A stretch of 14,590 nucleotides of DNA, from contig JAWXTY010000035.1 of the NCBI GenBank assembly GCA_044433115.1, positions 1 through 14,590 of the forward strand, written 5' to 3'. Under the pieces are notes generated by a model. The model was not told the DNA's origin. It worked only from the letters and a program-made list of their open reading frames with translations, and did not search any database. This document shows, piece after piece, positions 6,316 to 14,412 of the stretch; position 1 is the first letter of the stretch; every line of letters begins with the position of its first letter. The stretch comes from CAKUIA01 sp044433115. GTDB lineage: Bacteria; Verrucomicrobiota; Verrucomicrobiia; Opitutales; Intestinicryptomonadaceae. A program made the translations under genes and the position numbers.

Positions 6316-7441
6316 CTAAAAAACTCTCTATAAGCCCATACAACTTTGGCGAGTGCGTCAAAAAGGAGTCGTGTCCTAAATCGCTCTCTATCTCTACATA
6401 AGTCGCTTGCTTTTTTACTCTCAATAATGCTTGCACTATCTCCTTGTTCTGCTCTGGCAAAAACAGCCAGTCGGAAGTAAATCCAACTATCAACACTTTC
6501 GCCTTGATAGGCTTTAGTGCCTCTTCTAACTTGTCGCATTTTCCCTTTAAGTCAAATAAATCTAAGGCTTTTGTCAAATATAAATAAGTATTTGCGTCAA
6601 ATCTGTTTACAAAAGACTTGCCTTGATAGTGCAAGTATCTCTCTACTTGAAAGCTTGGAGCAAAGGGGTCTTTTATATCTATATTCAGCTCTCTGCCGAA
6701 TTTATCTTCCATTCCCTTATCTGACAAATATGTAATATGAGCCATCATTCTAGCAACTGAAAGCCCTATAGCAGGGGGGCTATCTGGTTCGTAATTGCCA
6801 TTATTCCAAACTAAATCGCTCTTAATTGAGTGTCTACCAACTTCGTTAAAGGCTATAGCTTGTGCGTTTTGCCTTGAAGTAGTTGCTAAAGCTATTGCAT
6901 TTTCGAGCCTATCAGGGTAGCTAACTGCCCACTCCAAAACCTGCATACCTCCCATAGAGCCACCAAGGACTGCCTTTAGCTTCTTTATGCCCAAGAAATC
7001 CATCAACTTCGCTTGGGCATTTACCATATCTTTAATAGTATAAACTGGAAAGTCTAAGTTCCACCTTTTGCCTGTGGCAGGGTTTATAGAGCTAGGACCT
7101 GTTGAGCCTTGACAGCCCCCTATGCAGTTTGAGCCTATAATGAAATATTTCTCAGTATCGAGAGGCTTATTTGCCCCTATTAGATTATTCCACCAGCCTG
7201 TCTTTTTGTCGTCTATGCCATATACGCCTGCAAGGTGATGGTCTCCAGTAAGTGCGTGGCAGACCAAAATTGCATTCGACTTATCTGCATTTAGCTTTCC
7301 ATAAGTCTCATAGCGTATATTATATTCAGGCAAAACGCCTCCATTTTCAAAGTGCAAAGGCTCTTTTGAATACCAATTTTTGCATTCAACTATACCAATT
7401 TCTCCACCTTGCCCAGAGTTATCTATATCAAAATCGTTCAT
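6308..7441 (-). CDS. metX: Homoserine O-acyltransferase MetX
   Basis: MetX is a cytosolic alpha/beta-hydrolase-fold enzyme that transfers an acetyl (or succinyl) group from the CoA thioester to homoserine, the first committed step to methionine. The 377-residue protein has CHALTGDHHLAG (61-72), the nucleophile elbow GGSMGG with S162, the acid D324 in SDWLF, and the catalytic H357 in GHDSF, all as expected. Acetyl versus succinyl specificity cannot be decided from what I can see. The ATG directly abuts the TAG stop of the htrA-like gene, with no gap. A GAGG is present but about 17 bases upstream, too far for a good Shine-Dalgarno, so coupling to upstream translation is likely. metW overlaps its 3' end. 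Confidence 0.95.
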   Translation of the reverse strand: MNDFDIDNSGQGGEIGIVECKNWYSKEPLHFENGGVLPEYNIRYETYGKLNADKSNAILVCHALTGDHHLAGVYGIDDKKTGWWNNLIGANKPLDTEKYFIIGSNCIGGCQGSTGPSSINPATGKRWNLDFPVYTIKDMVNAQAKLMDFLGIKKLKAVLGGSMGGMQVLEWAVSYPDRLENAIALATTSRQNAQAIAFNEVGRHSIKSDLVWNNGNYEPDSPPAIGLSVARMMAHITYLSDKGMEDKFGRELNIDIKDPFAPSFQVERYLHYQGKSFVNRFDANTYLYLTKALDLFDLKGKCDKLEEALKPIKAKVLIVGFTSDWLFLPEQNKEIVQALLRVKKQATYVEIESDLGHDSFLTHSPKLYGLIESFLDV

Positions 7442-8533
7442 CTACTCAGCTTTAGCTTCCTCTTTTATTAGGCTACGTTTAAAAGTAATTTCCAAGCTGG
7501 TTTTTTCTTTTTCTATAGCTTCGCTATTAACTCTACCAACTTGCATTTCCATATCAAGTTCCTTATCTTGCCTACGCACCTTAAAGCGAGCAAGTTCTCC
7601 TGCACGCACAAAGAAAGTTTCCCATCTTAAATCTTTATCAGTTTCAACGCTTTTGCCATTTATAGCCAAAATAACATCGCCAACTTCAAAGCCAGCCTTA
7701 GATGCAGGCGAGTCTGGAACAACTATATCTACTATGACTCTAACGCCATTTATGTTGTCAGAAATTTCTCGAGACACCAAGCCAAACCAGCCATAAGAGA
7801 CTTTTTGTGCAAGCATAATGTCATCTTTAACTCTATTTACAGCCCTTGCAGGCAATACAAAACTACCTCCCAATTCAGGAAGAGCTGCAACTGCAATACC
7901 CTTAAACTCCCCCTTTAGGGAAAATAGAGGAGCACCTACGCTACCTCCAAATATAGGAATTGAAGTCCTCAAATACACAGTAGGTAAAACTTTGTCGCCA
8001 AATCTTATGTTATGTCCTGTTATAAAACCTAAATTCGGCGAAACGTCTTGCCCCAATTCGCAAGATACCATCAGCAAAGCCTCAGCAATCTCTGGCAACT
8101 TAGAAGAAGTCTCTAAGTCAACCACACTTGGCTCTACACCATTTGTATCTGCCTTTAATATAGATATATTAGTGATAGGGTCAAAGCCAATTAAAGTAGC
8201 CTTAGAGGGAGCACCCCTTGAGTCTATCCACAAATTTTCTGCATTATAAACTATAGTTGCATTCGTTATTAAATGCCCTTGTTTATCTATAAAAAAGCCA
8301 CTGCCAACTACCAAAAACTGCTTGCCACTTTCGTCTTTTCTTGAAGCTATTACCTTAACAACTGCAGGGGCGTTCTTTTGATATACCATCTGTAGTCCCT
8401 CGAAAGCTGAAAGCTTATTTTCTATTATAGCTTTTTCTATATCGCTCGTCGCTCTAAGTTGAGGCATAGCAAAGCCTAGCATTGCCAAGCAGGCAATCCA
8501 ATATCTCTTAAAAAAGCAAAACTTCATCTTCAT
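7442..8533 (-). CDS. HtrA/DegP-like protein, trypsin fold plus PDZ, triad lost
   Basis: This 363-residue exported protein has a signal peptide (about 1-28, ending AMPQLRATS), a trypsin-like domain (about 45-240) and one PDZ domain (about 248-335, with PDSPASKAGFEVGDVILAING). The protease framework is clear: GSGFFID (77-83), then TNATIV (90-95) where HtrA proteins have TNAHVV, TNISIL (121-126) where they have TDIAVL, and GSVGAPL (197-203) where they have GNSGGPL. All three triad positions therefore read T93, N122 and V199 instead of H, D and S, so this is probably a catalytically inactive chaperone or scaffold. S198 lies one position off, so loss of the nucleophile is less certain than loss of His and Asp. 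It directly abuts metX and follows hemN by 57 bases. No Shine-Dalgarno is visible. The substrate is unknown. Confidence 0.85.
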   Translation of the reverse strand: MKMKFCFFKRYWIACLAMLGFAMPQLRATSDIEKAIIENKLSAFEGLQMVYQKNAPAVVKVIASRKDESGKQFLVVGSGFFIDKQGHLITNATIVYNAENLWIDSRGAPSKATLIGFDPITNISILKADTNGVEPSVVDLETSSKLPEIAEALLMVSCELGQDVSPNLGFITGHNIRFGDKVLPTVYLRTSIPIFGGSVGAPLFSLKGEFKGIAVAALPELGGSFVLPARAVNRVKDDIMLAQKVSYGWFGLVSREISDNINGVRVIVDIVVPDSPASKAGFEVGDVILAINGKSVETDKDLRWETFFVRAGELARFKVRRQDKELDMEMQVGRVNSEAIEKEKTSLEITFKRSLIKEEAKAE

Positions 8534-8537
8534 ATTT

Positions 8538-8554
8538 ATATATAGACTATATAT
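8538..8554. promoter_or_regulatory. AT-rich dyad before the htrA-like gene
   Basis: ATATATAG-A-CTATATAT is a perfect inverted repeat with 8-bp arms around one base, ending four bases before the start codon (8531-8533). It is the only space of note in the tatD-to-clpP array. A position overlapping a possible -10 region would suit an operator or internal promoter for htrA-like-metX-metW-clpP. No good -35/-10 pair could be fixed, so the regulatory role is inferred. It may simply be AT-rich spacer. Confidence 0.3.
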
Positions 8555-8572
8555 TGTGTATTTTCGTTCAAA

Positions 8573-8596
8573 TGTCGACTAAATTGTCGTCTAAAT
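8573..8596. repeat. 12-bp tandem duplication at the hemN 3' end
   Basis: TGTCGACTAAAT (8573-8584) is followed at once by TGTCGTCTAAAT (8585-8596), 11 of 12 identical. The second copy contains the hemN stop codon (8591-8593). It looks like a small local duplication and may have no function. Confidence 0.5.
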
Positions 8597-9925
8597 AGTT
8601 GTAGAGTGCCTAGCCATTTGTCTACCATCAAAGAGCATAGCAATATTTCGCATAAAAATTCTGCCAGTATCAGTCAAGGCAAAGCTATATCCATCTATCA
8701 CCAACAAGCCATCTGCTTGCATAGCTTCGAGCTTTGCTCTAACTGCGTCAAAATATTTGCAATAATTAGGCTCTAAAAGGAAATGTTTACTATCTAAGCC
8801 AAGTTTACACATTATAGACATAATCATCTTACGCCTTAGGCTGTCCTCCTTAGTTAAGACTACCCCACGTTCTATAGGCAAAACTCCAGCTTGTAAAGAA
8901 GCCTTATACTCCTTCATATCCTTGTAATTTTGTCTATAAGTACCAGCAGTTTCAGATATAGAAGTTAAGCCAATTCCAAAAGAGTCTAAGCCTGCTCTTG
9001 TGCTATAGCCTTGAAAATTTCTATGCAAGCAATCTGCCTCTCTAGCTAAAATTAACTCATCGTCAGGCTTTGCAAAGTGGTCTAAGCCTATGTATTCATA
9101 GCCAGCCTTTTCAAAGCGTTCTTTAGCCATTATAAAGCAATCGAGCTTTTCATCTATACTTGGCAAGCCATATTTTTCCAATCGCTTTTGAGCAGGCTTT
9201 AGCCAAGGCACGTGAGCATAATTAAACAAAGCAAGCCTTGTTGGGTTTAGCTCTATAACGCTATCGAGAGTCTTTGCAAAGACCTCTACGCTCTGCATAG
9301 GCAAGCCATAAACTAAGTCAGCATTGATATTTTTTATGCCACAAGCCCTCAAAGACTCAAAGGCAAAGCTATTCATTTCCTTTGGTTGAATACGATTTAT
9401 AGCCTTTTGTATATCCTCATTTGTGTCTTGCAAACCAAAGGAAACTCTATTTATGCCCATATCCACAAAAGCCTTAATCTTATCTAAATTAAGGGTACGT
9501 GGGTCTAGCTCCACAGAAAATTCGCAGTCGCTTGTTATTTCAAAATATTTATTTATTATAGAGCCAAGCCTGCCTATTTGTATTGGGCTAAGTATATTTG
9601 GCGTACCTCCTCCAAAGTGTATCTGTCCTAGCTTTTTGCCACTAAAGCCCTTTTCACGCCACAAAGATAACTCGATTTCGAGCATATCCAAGTAATTATC
9701 GAGCAAACTTGGGTCTGCACACATAAAGGAAGAACAGGCACAAAAATAGCATAAAGAAGCACAATAAGGAATATGCACGTATAGAGAAATTTCCTCACTT
9801 GCCTCTAAAGCATCAGCAACAAGGGCAGTTTTATCTACCTCTTCTACAAAGTGAACTGCTGTGGGATATGATGTATATCTGGGCCCACTTGTTGCGTATT
9901 TTTCTATTAATCTTTTTAAATTCAT
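8591..9925 (-). CDS. hemN: Oxygen-independent coproporphyrinogen III dehydrogenase
   Basis: HemN is a radical-SAM enzyme that oxidatively decarboxylates two propionate side chains of coproporphyrinogen III to give protoporphyrinogen IX without oxygen. The 444-residue protein has the cluster motif C55-x3-C59-x2-C62-x-C64 within YVHIPYCASLCYFCAC. This C-x3-C-x2-C-x-C pattern, together with the N-terminal SGPRYTSYPTA (13-23), is that of true HemN rather than HemW-type paralogues. GGGTP is at 105-109, and ELDPRTLN, NRIQP and FGIGLTSIS follow. The C-terminus ARHSTTI matches the usual HemN end. It overlaps hemE by four bases (ATGA), giving translational coupling, and acts one step after HemE. It implies haem synthesis under anoxic conditions. 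Confidence 0.95.
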   Translation of the reverse strand: MNLKRLIEKYATSGPRYTSYPTAVHFVEEVDKTALVADALEASEEISLYVHIPYCASLCYFCACSSFMCADPSLLDNYLDMLEIELSLWREKGFSGKKLGQIHFGGGTPNILSPIQIGRLGSIINKYFEITSDCEFSVELDPRTLNLDKIKAFVDMGINRVSFGLQDTNEDIQKAINRIQPKEMNSFAFESLRACGIKNINADLVYGLPMQSVEVFAKTLDSVIELNPTRLALFNYAHVPWLKPAQKRLEKYGLPSIDEKLDCFIMAKERFEKAGYEYIGLDHFAKPDDELILAREADCLHRNFQGYSTRAGLDSFGIGLTSISETAGTYRQNYKDMKEYKASLQAGVLPIERGVVLTKEDSLRRKMIMSIMCKLGLDSKHFLLEPNYCKYFDAVRAKLEAMQADGLLVIDGYSFALTDTGRIFMRNIAMLFDGRQMARHSTTI

Positions 9926-10944
9926 TCTTTAATTGCCTCACAAATTGCATATACATTTTCAAGCTTAGCATTAGGAGTAATTCCGTGTCCTAAATTGAAT
10001 ATATGCCCTCTTTCATTTTTCATATCGTCAACAATTTCTCTAACTGCCTTTTTAACTTCATCTGGGCTTGCTGTCTCTAGCATAGTTTGGTCTAAATTGC
10101 CTTGCAAAGCGTAAGGAGCAACCCACTTTTGCTTAAGTTCTGACAACTTCATTGAGCTATCTACACTATATGCGTCTGCCCCAATTTTAGCAAGCTCGCC
10201 AAAACAATTATTTAAGCCCTTTGCATACAAAATAGTTCTAGCTCTAGCCTCCATAGAAGATATAAGGCTAGAAGTCCAAGAACCTGAAAGCTTGCCATAA
10301 GTTTCTTCATTGCAAAGGCTTGCGTGAGAGTCGAAAATCTGAAAGCCATCTATGCCACACTCTATCTGCATTTGAGCGTATTCACTAATAGCCTCAGTCA
10401 ACTTTTGCATAAGAGCATTAAATAGCTCTGGGCTTTTTTCTATAAATTCTCTATATTTAGGGAAATTATCCTTAGATGACGAACCCTCTATCATATATGC
10501 ACCCAAAGTAAATGGGCTTGCACTAAATCCTAAAACAGCCTTATTTGGCAAAGTCTTTCTCAAAAGCTTTAGAGCCTCTGCAACATAAGAAAGTTTTTCT
10601 CTAATGCCTTCAACGCTGATATTTTCTATATCCTTTTCGCACTCTATCTTGCGTTCTAAATAAATTCCTCCAGTTTCTTTAAAGCCATAAGCAAAGCCCA
10701 AAGCCTCTGATACTACCAATATGTCAGAAAACAATATAGAGCAATCAAAGTCGAACCTCTCCATAGGTTGCAATGCAACTTCAAGGCAAAGCTCAGGATT
10801 TTTTACAATTTCAACAAAGCTATACTTTTCCTTAAGCTTTCTATACTCAGGCAAATATCTGCCTGCTTGACGCATAATCCAAAATGGGGGTCTCTCCACT
10901 TCCATTAGCGAAATTGCACTGTGAAATAAGTCTCTTGAATTCAT
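9922..10944 (-). CDS. hemE: Uroporphyrinogen decarboxylase
   Basis: HemE removes four carboxyl groups from uroporphyrinogen III to make coproporphyrinogen III, the substrate of the next gene product (HemN). The 340-residue cytosolic protein has the signature PFWIMRQAGRYLPEYR (20-35), the catalytic aspartate D74 in ILFSDILV, FSASPFTLGAYMIEG, the SHASLCNEETYGK segment, and FNLGHGITPNAKLENV near the C-terminus. Length is typical. The start at ATG 10944 is supported by AGGAGA (10955-10960), ten bases upstream within the murJ 3' end; murJ stops one base before. The hemE stop overlaps the hemN start. Confidence 0.96.
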   Translation of the reverse strand: MNSRDLFHSAISLMEVERPPFWIMRQAGRYLPEYRKLKEKYSFVEIVKNPELCLEVALQPMERFDFDCSILFSDILVVSEALGFAYGFKETGGIYLERKIECEKDIENISVEGIREKLSYVAEALKLLRKTLPNKAVLGFSASPFTLGAYMIEGSSSKDNFPKYREFIEKSPELFNALMQKLTEAISEYAQMQIECGIDGFQIFDSHASLCNEETYGKLSGSWTSSLISSMEARARTILYAKGLNNCFGELAKIGADAYSVDSSMKLSELKQKWVAPYALQGNLDQTMLETASPDEVKKAVREIVDDMKNERGHIFNLGHGITPNAKLENVYAICEAIKE

Positions 10945-10945
10945 T

Positions 10946-12475
10946 TTATAATTTTCTCCTCATCAATTTAAAGTCTCTAAGCTCGTCTAATTCCAATAAA
11001 TATAGACACGCAAAATAAATAATTGCACACAAGGCTAACACAACAAAGCAAATTATTCCAGCTAAAAGTTTACCCTCGAATTGCGTCGCAAAAATCTCTC
11101 TCATAACTATACCAACGCCCCCCATAATCAAAGAGCTAAGCAATATCTTAAAGAAGCTTGAATTGTATATATTCAACTTTGCTATTTGCCTATTAAATAA
11201 GTATTGCAAGGCTATATATTGAACTATAGCTGAAATTAGGCTCGCTACTGCCAAGCCCATAACTCCATATTCAAACATCAAAGCAAAACTCAAGCCAATG
11301 TTGACTATGAATACTAATATAGACACTTGCAAAGGCGTTTTTGTGTTATGTTTTGAATAAAATGCACGAACTGCCAAGCTTGAAAAAGATATAAATGGCA
11401 AAGACAATGCCCCAACTATCAATACAGGCACGCAGGCACTAACTTCCTCTGCCCCAAAATTTTTCCACTGAAATAGCAAGGACAAAATGTCTTGGGCAAA
11501 TATCACAAGCCCCAAGCACGCTGGCAAGCTAATTGCCATAATCGCTGTCATTGCCTTGGAATATTGCTTTATGTATTCTGTTGCATTTCCACTTATATTT
11601 ATAGAGGCAAGCTTTGGGAAATACACTGTTACAACTGCTATGGTAAAGACCCCCAATGGCAACTCTATCAACCTTTGTGATATATATAAAATAGACAAGG
11701 CACTCTCTTGGATAAAAAAGCCAAAAGTCTTAGATAACAACATATTTATCTGCACAATGCTCGCCCCCAATAGTGCAGGCAAGAACAAAGCAAGAAGTGC
11801 ATTTAGCTCAGCACTTGGCGACAAGTCAAAGTTAAAACGCCAACCCTTTTTAGCTAAAACCCATATAGGCAAAGCAAAGTGTATCAAGCCTCCAATTAAG
11901 ACCCCTACACATAGATATAAAGCAATTCCAACAGCGTCTTGAGTGAAATATGCTCCAAGCAAAAGGGCAACAACCATCGACACATTCAAAGCTATAGCCC
12001 CCAAAGATGGTATACCAAAAGAGCCTAAGACATTTGTAGCTGAAACTAAAAGGGCTGCCAAGCATATAAAAAAGCTAAAAGGTATCATTAAAAACAAGAA
12101 CAATGCCCCTAAATTAAACCTCGAAGAAGGCTCTGTACATAGGTAAAAAATCGCACAAAGCAACATAGTTAGAATCACAAATCCAAGCAAAAATACCCCA
12201 GCTCTGCTTAGCACTTTATTTAAAAAAGCATAAGCCTTATCTAAGCCATTCTTCTCTTTTTCTTCTGTAAATATGGGAACTAGAGCTGCACTTAATGCCC
12301 CTTCGCCCATCAAACGCCTAAGCAAATTAGGGAGGGTAAACGCAAATAAAAACGCCGAATTTACCCCACTAAGAGCCATATAAGCAAGCATAAGCACGTC
12401 TCGAACTAAACCTATTAGTCGAGAGCCTATAGTGCTAAAAACTAGCTTTAATATGTTCTTTATGCTACTTGTCAT
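10946..12475 (-). CDS. murJ: Lipid II flippase MurJ (MviN family)
   Basis: MurJ moves lipid-linked peptidoglycan precursor across the inner membrane. The 509-residue protein is almost entirely hydrophobic, with a helix count compatible with the family's 14. The N-terminal signature is clear: SRLIGLVRDVL (18-28), then AFLFAFTLPNLLRRLMGEGALSAALVPIF (41-69 region). The position I align with functionally important D39 of E. coli MurJ (TDAF) reads NSAF here, serine in place of aspartate; the alignment is by eye. The start codon is five bases after the tatD stop, with at best a weak AAGA ribosome site, so coupling is likely. hemE follows after one base. The C-terminus is basic. Confidence 0.94.
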   Translation of the reverse strand: MTSSIKNILKLVFSTIGSRLIGLVRDVLMLAYMALSGVNSAFLFAFTLPNLLRRLMGEGALSAALVPIFTEEKEKNGLDKAYAFLNKVLSRAGVFLLGFVILTMLLCAIFYLCTEPSSRFNLGALFLFLMIPFSFFICLAALLVSATNVLGSFGIPSLGAIALNVSMVVALLLGAYFTQDAVGIALYLCVGVLIGGLIHFALPIWVLAKKGWRFNFDLSPSAELNALLALFLPALLGASIVQINMLLSKTFGFFIQESALSILYISQRLIELPLGVFTIAVVTVYFPKLASINISGNATEYIKQYSKAMTAIMAISLPACLGLVIFAQDILSLLFQWKNFGAEEVSACVPVLIVGALSLPFISFSSLAVRAFYSKHNTKTPLQVSILVFIVNIGLSFALMFEYGVMGLAVASLISAIVQYIALQYLFNRQIAKLNIYNSSFFKILLSSLIMGGVGIVMREIFATQFEGKLLAGIICFVVLALCAIIYFACLYLLELDELRDFKLMRRKL

Positions 12476-12480
12476 TTATC

Positions 12481-13299
12481 TTATTTGTCGTGTATGCTAT
12501 AGAAATCTTCGGCGTTTTGTGTAGATATTTGAGCCATTTCCTCGAAGCTTATGCCAAATAGCTCGCTTGCGTGTTGGGCGATAAACTTAGTGTAGGCTGG
12601 ATAATTTGTCTTGGAGCGATGAGGAGTTGGTGCTAGATATGGGCAATCTGTCTCAAACATAATCTTTTCTAAACCCTGTTGCAACATAACGTCTCGCATC
12701 TCTTGGGCGTTCTTATAAGTAATTATGCCAGTAAAAGAAGCCCTGCAACCTGCGTCGTTTAGAATTTTAATCTCTTCTACATTTCCAGAAAAACAGTGAA
12801 ATACCACCTTATTTAAGTCTACGCCACTTGCCTTTAGTATATCAAAAGTATCCATTACAGCGTCTCTTGCGTGTATGCAAATTGGACAATCCATATCTTG
12901 GGCAAATTCCAACTGACGCTTGAGCAAGGCTTTTTGTATGGCAATTTTTTCTTGAGTTTCACTCTCGCTTAGCCCCCCAAAGTAGTGATAATCCAAGCCA
13001 ATTTCGCCTATGCCAACAGGCTTTGCGTCGCTAGAAAAATATGAGCAAAGCCCATCTAAATAATCCATAGAAGCCTCAGTTGCCTCCTCTGGGTGTATGC
13101 CAACAAGCCAAGACAAATTTTCAGGATACTCCTTCGCTAAATTATGATATATATTCCAATCTTCAACTCTTGCAGACGCATTTACAATCTTTTTCACGCC
13201 ATTTTCTATAGACTCTTTAATTACTTGGTCCATAGCCGATTTATCTTTATAACACTCCAAGTGAGCGTGTGTATCTATTAAATATTGAGATTGATTCAT
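12481..13299 (-). CDS. tatD: TatD family metal-dependent DNase
   Basis: TatD family proteins are cytosolic TIM-barrel metallohydrolases with 3'-5' exonuclease or DNase activity, linked to DNA repair and turnover. The 272-residue protein has metal ligands H11 and H13 (DTHAHL), E99 (GIGEIGLDYH), H143 (CIHARDA), H168 (HCFSG) and D218 (ETDCPYLAP). All the expected positions are present. The ATG at 13299 is chosen because the fold starts there; TTG 13338 or ATG 13326 would add a Tyr/Phe-rich stretch with no family counterpart. There is no Shine-Dalgarno. TATTAT lies just upstream of the ATG, so the mRNA might be nearly leaderless. It is the first gene of the eight-gene array. Family members are hard to tell apart, so the symbol denotes the family. 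Confidence 0.88.
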   Translation of the reverse strand: MNQSQYLIDTHAHLECYKDKSAMDQVIKESIENGVKKIVNASARVEDWNIYHNLAKEYPENLSWLVGIHPEEATEASMDYLDGLCSYFSSDAKPVGIGEIGLDYHYFGGLSESETQEKIAIQKALLKRQLEFAQDMDCPICIHARDAVMDTFDILKASGVDLNKVVFHCFSGNVEEIKILNDAGCRASFTGIITYKNAQEMRDVMLQQGLEKIMFETDCPYLAPTPHRSKTNYPAYTKFIAQHASELFGISFEEMAQISTQNAEDFYSIHDK

Positions 13300-13423
13300 A
13301 AAAAAATAATAATAAAAGCAATACATACTAAAGAGCAAGATTTTTTATCTTATCAGGCTTGACTAAATAATCTTTTTTGTAAGAATATTAAAAAGTAATT
13401 TTTTAAACTCACCAAATAAATAT
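13300..13423. promoter_or_regulatory. Divergent promoter region, tatD and trxB
   Basis: This 124-base AT-rich spacer separates the divergent tatD (minus) and trxB (plus) genes, so both promoters should lie here. For trxB, TTGACT (13359-13364) is a good -35 match; the best -10 candidate is AATATT/GAATAT near 13383-13389 with 18-19 bases of spacing. For tatD, minus-strand TTGCTC about 18 bases before TATTAT is a weaker pair, ending about nine bases from the ATG. No operator-like dyad or riboswitch was seen. Box choices are by eye. Confidence 0.35.
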
Positions 13424-14335
13424 ATGGAAAAAGTAATCATCATAGGCAGTGGCTGTGCAGGGCTAACAGCTGGTATTTATACAGCAAGGGCGAACCTTAA
13501 ACCTCTAATTATTGAAGGGCTTCAAGCTGGGGGCTTGTTGACTACTACCTCTGATGTAGAGAACTTTTCAGGCTTTGCTAATGGCATAAATGGCTTTGAG
13601 CTTGTGTGGAATATGCGTACTCAGGCAGAAAAATTTGGAGCAAGGCTTCTTAGCGACGTAGTCGAAAGCCTAGACCTAAGTGGCGATATTAAAGAAGTAC
13701 ACTTGCAATCTGGAAAGACCCTAAAGTGCGAAAAGCTAATCCTTGCCTTAGGGGCAAAACCAAGGCTAACAGGGGCTTTAAATGAAGATACCTACTATGG
13801 AGGCAAGGGGGTATCTACTTGTGCAACTTGCGATGGTGCTTTCTATAAAAACCAAGATGTGGCTATCATAGGAGGCGGCGACTCTGCTTGCGAAGAAGCT
13901 GACTTTTTGTCGAAATTCGCCTCGAAAGTCTACTTAATTCATAGAAGAGACACCCTAAGAGCCTCTAAAATTATGGCAGAAAGAGCCTTAAATAACCCTA
14001 AGATAATCCCAATTTGGGACTCAGCTGTAATAGAAGTATTGGGCAAAGACGATAAGTGCCACGCCCTAAAAATAGAAAATTTAAAGACAAAAGAACTAAG
14101 CGAAATCAAAGTCAAAGCAATGTTTGTTGCAATAGGACATAGCCCCAACACTCAAATATGCAAAGGGCAACTAGAACTAGACGACGCAGGCTATATCATT
14201 ACCCAAGCCCACTCTTTAGTAAAGACTTCCATAGAAAATGTATACGCTGCAGGCGATTGTTGCGACAAAGAGTTTCGCCAAGCAATAACAGCCGCAGGAA
14301 TGGGAGCAATGGCAGCAATCCTCGCCTCCCGCTAA
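13424..14335 (+). CDS. trxB: Thioredoxin reductase (NADPH, FAD-dependent)
   Basis: TrxB passes electrons from NADPH through FAD and a redox-active disulfide to thioredoxin. The 303-residue cytosolic protein has the FAD-binding motif GSGCAGLTAG (8-17), the active-site C133-A-T-C136 within VSTCATCDGAFY, the NADPH motif GGGDSACEEA (150-159) with HRRDTLRAS (173-181), and the C-terminal FAD-contacting AAGDCCDKEFRQAITAAG (275-292). It is slightly shorter than E. coli TrxB (about 320) but complete. There is no Shine-Dalgarno before the ATG, as with several genes here. It is divergent from the tatD array and stands alone, with a terminator about 40 bases downstream. The GSGCAG form in place of GSGPAG is a minor sequence variant. 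Confidence 0.96.
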   Translation: MEKVIIIGSGCAGLTAGIYTARANLKPLIIEGLQAGGLLTTTSDVENFSGFANGINGFELVWNMRTQAEKFGARLLSDVVESLDLSGDIKEVHLQSGKTLKCEKLILALGAKPRLTGALNEDTYYGGKGVSTCATCDGAFYKNQDVAIIGGGDSACEEADFLSKFASKVYLIHRRDTLRASKIMAERALNNPKIIPIWDSAVIEVLGKDDKCHALKIENLKTKELSEIKVKAMFVAIGHSPNTQICKGQLELDDAGYIITQAHSLVKTSIENVYAAGDCCDKEFRQAITAAGMGAMAAILASR

Positions 14336-14359
14336 AAACAAATACAAAAAGCAAGCCCC

Positions 14360-14371
14360 CTTTAGCTAAAG
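14360..14371. repeat. 12-bp perfect palindrome after trxB
   Basis: CTTTAGCTAAAG is a perfect palindrome 25 bases after the trxB stop, just before the terminator hairpin. It may be part of the termination region or chance. Confidence 0.35.
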
Positions 14372-14372
14372 A

Positions 14373-14412
14373 ATTGCAAAGCAAGTCAACACAGACAGCC
14401 TTGCAATTTTTT
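14373..14412 (+). terminator. Probable intrinsic terminator of trxB
   Basis: ATTGCAA (14373-14379) pairs with TTGCAAT (14401-14407), and six T's follow (14407-14412). The 21-base loop can pair further, GCAAG (14381-14385) with CTTGC (14400-14404) in an alternative fold. This is a moderate Rho-independent terminator for trxB. It ends exactly where a possible downstream ATG begins (14413). Confidence 0.55.
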
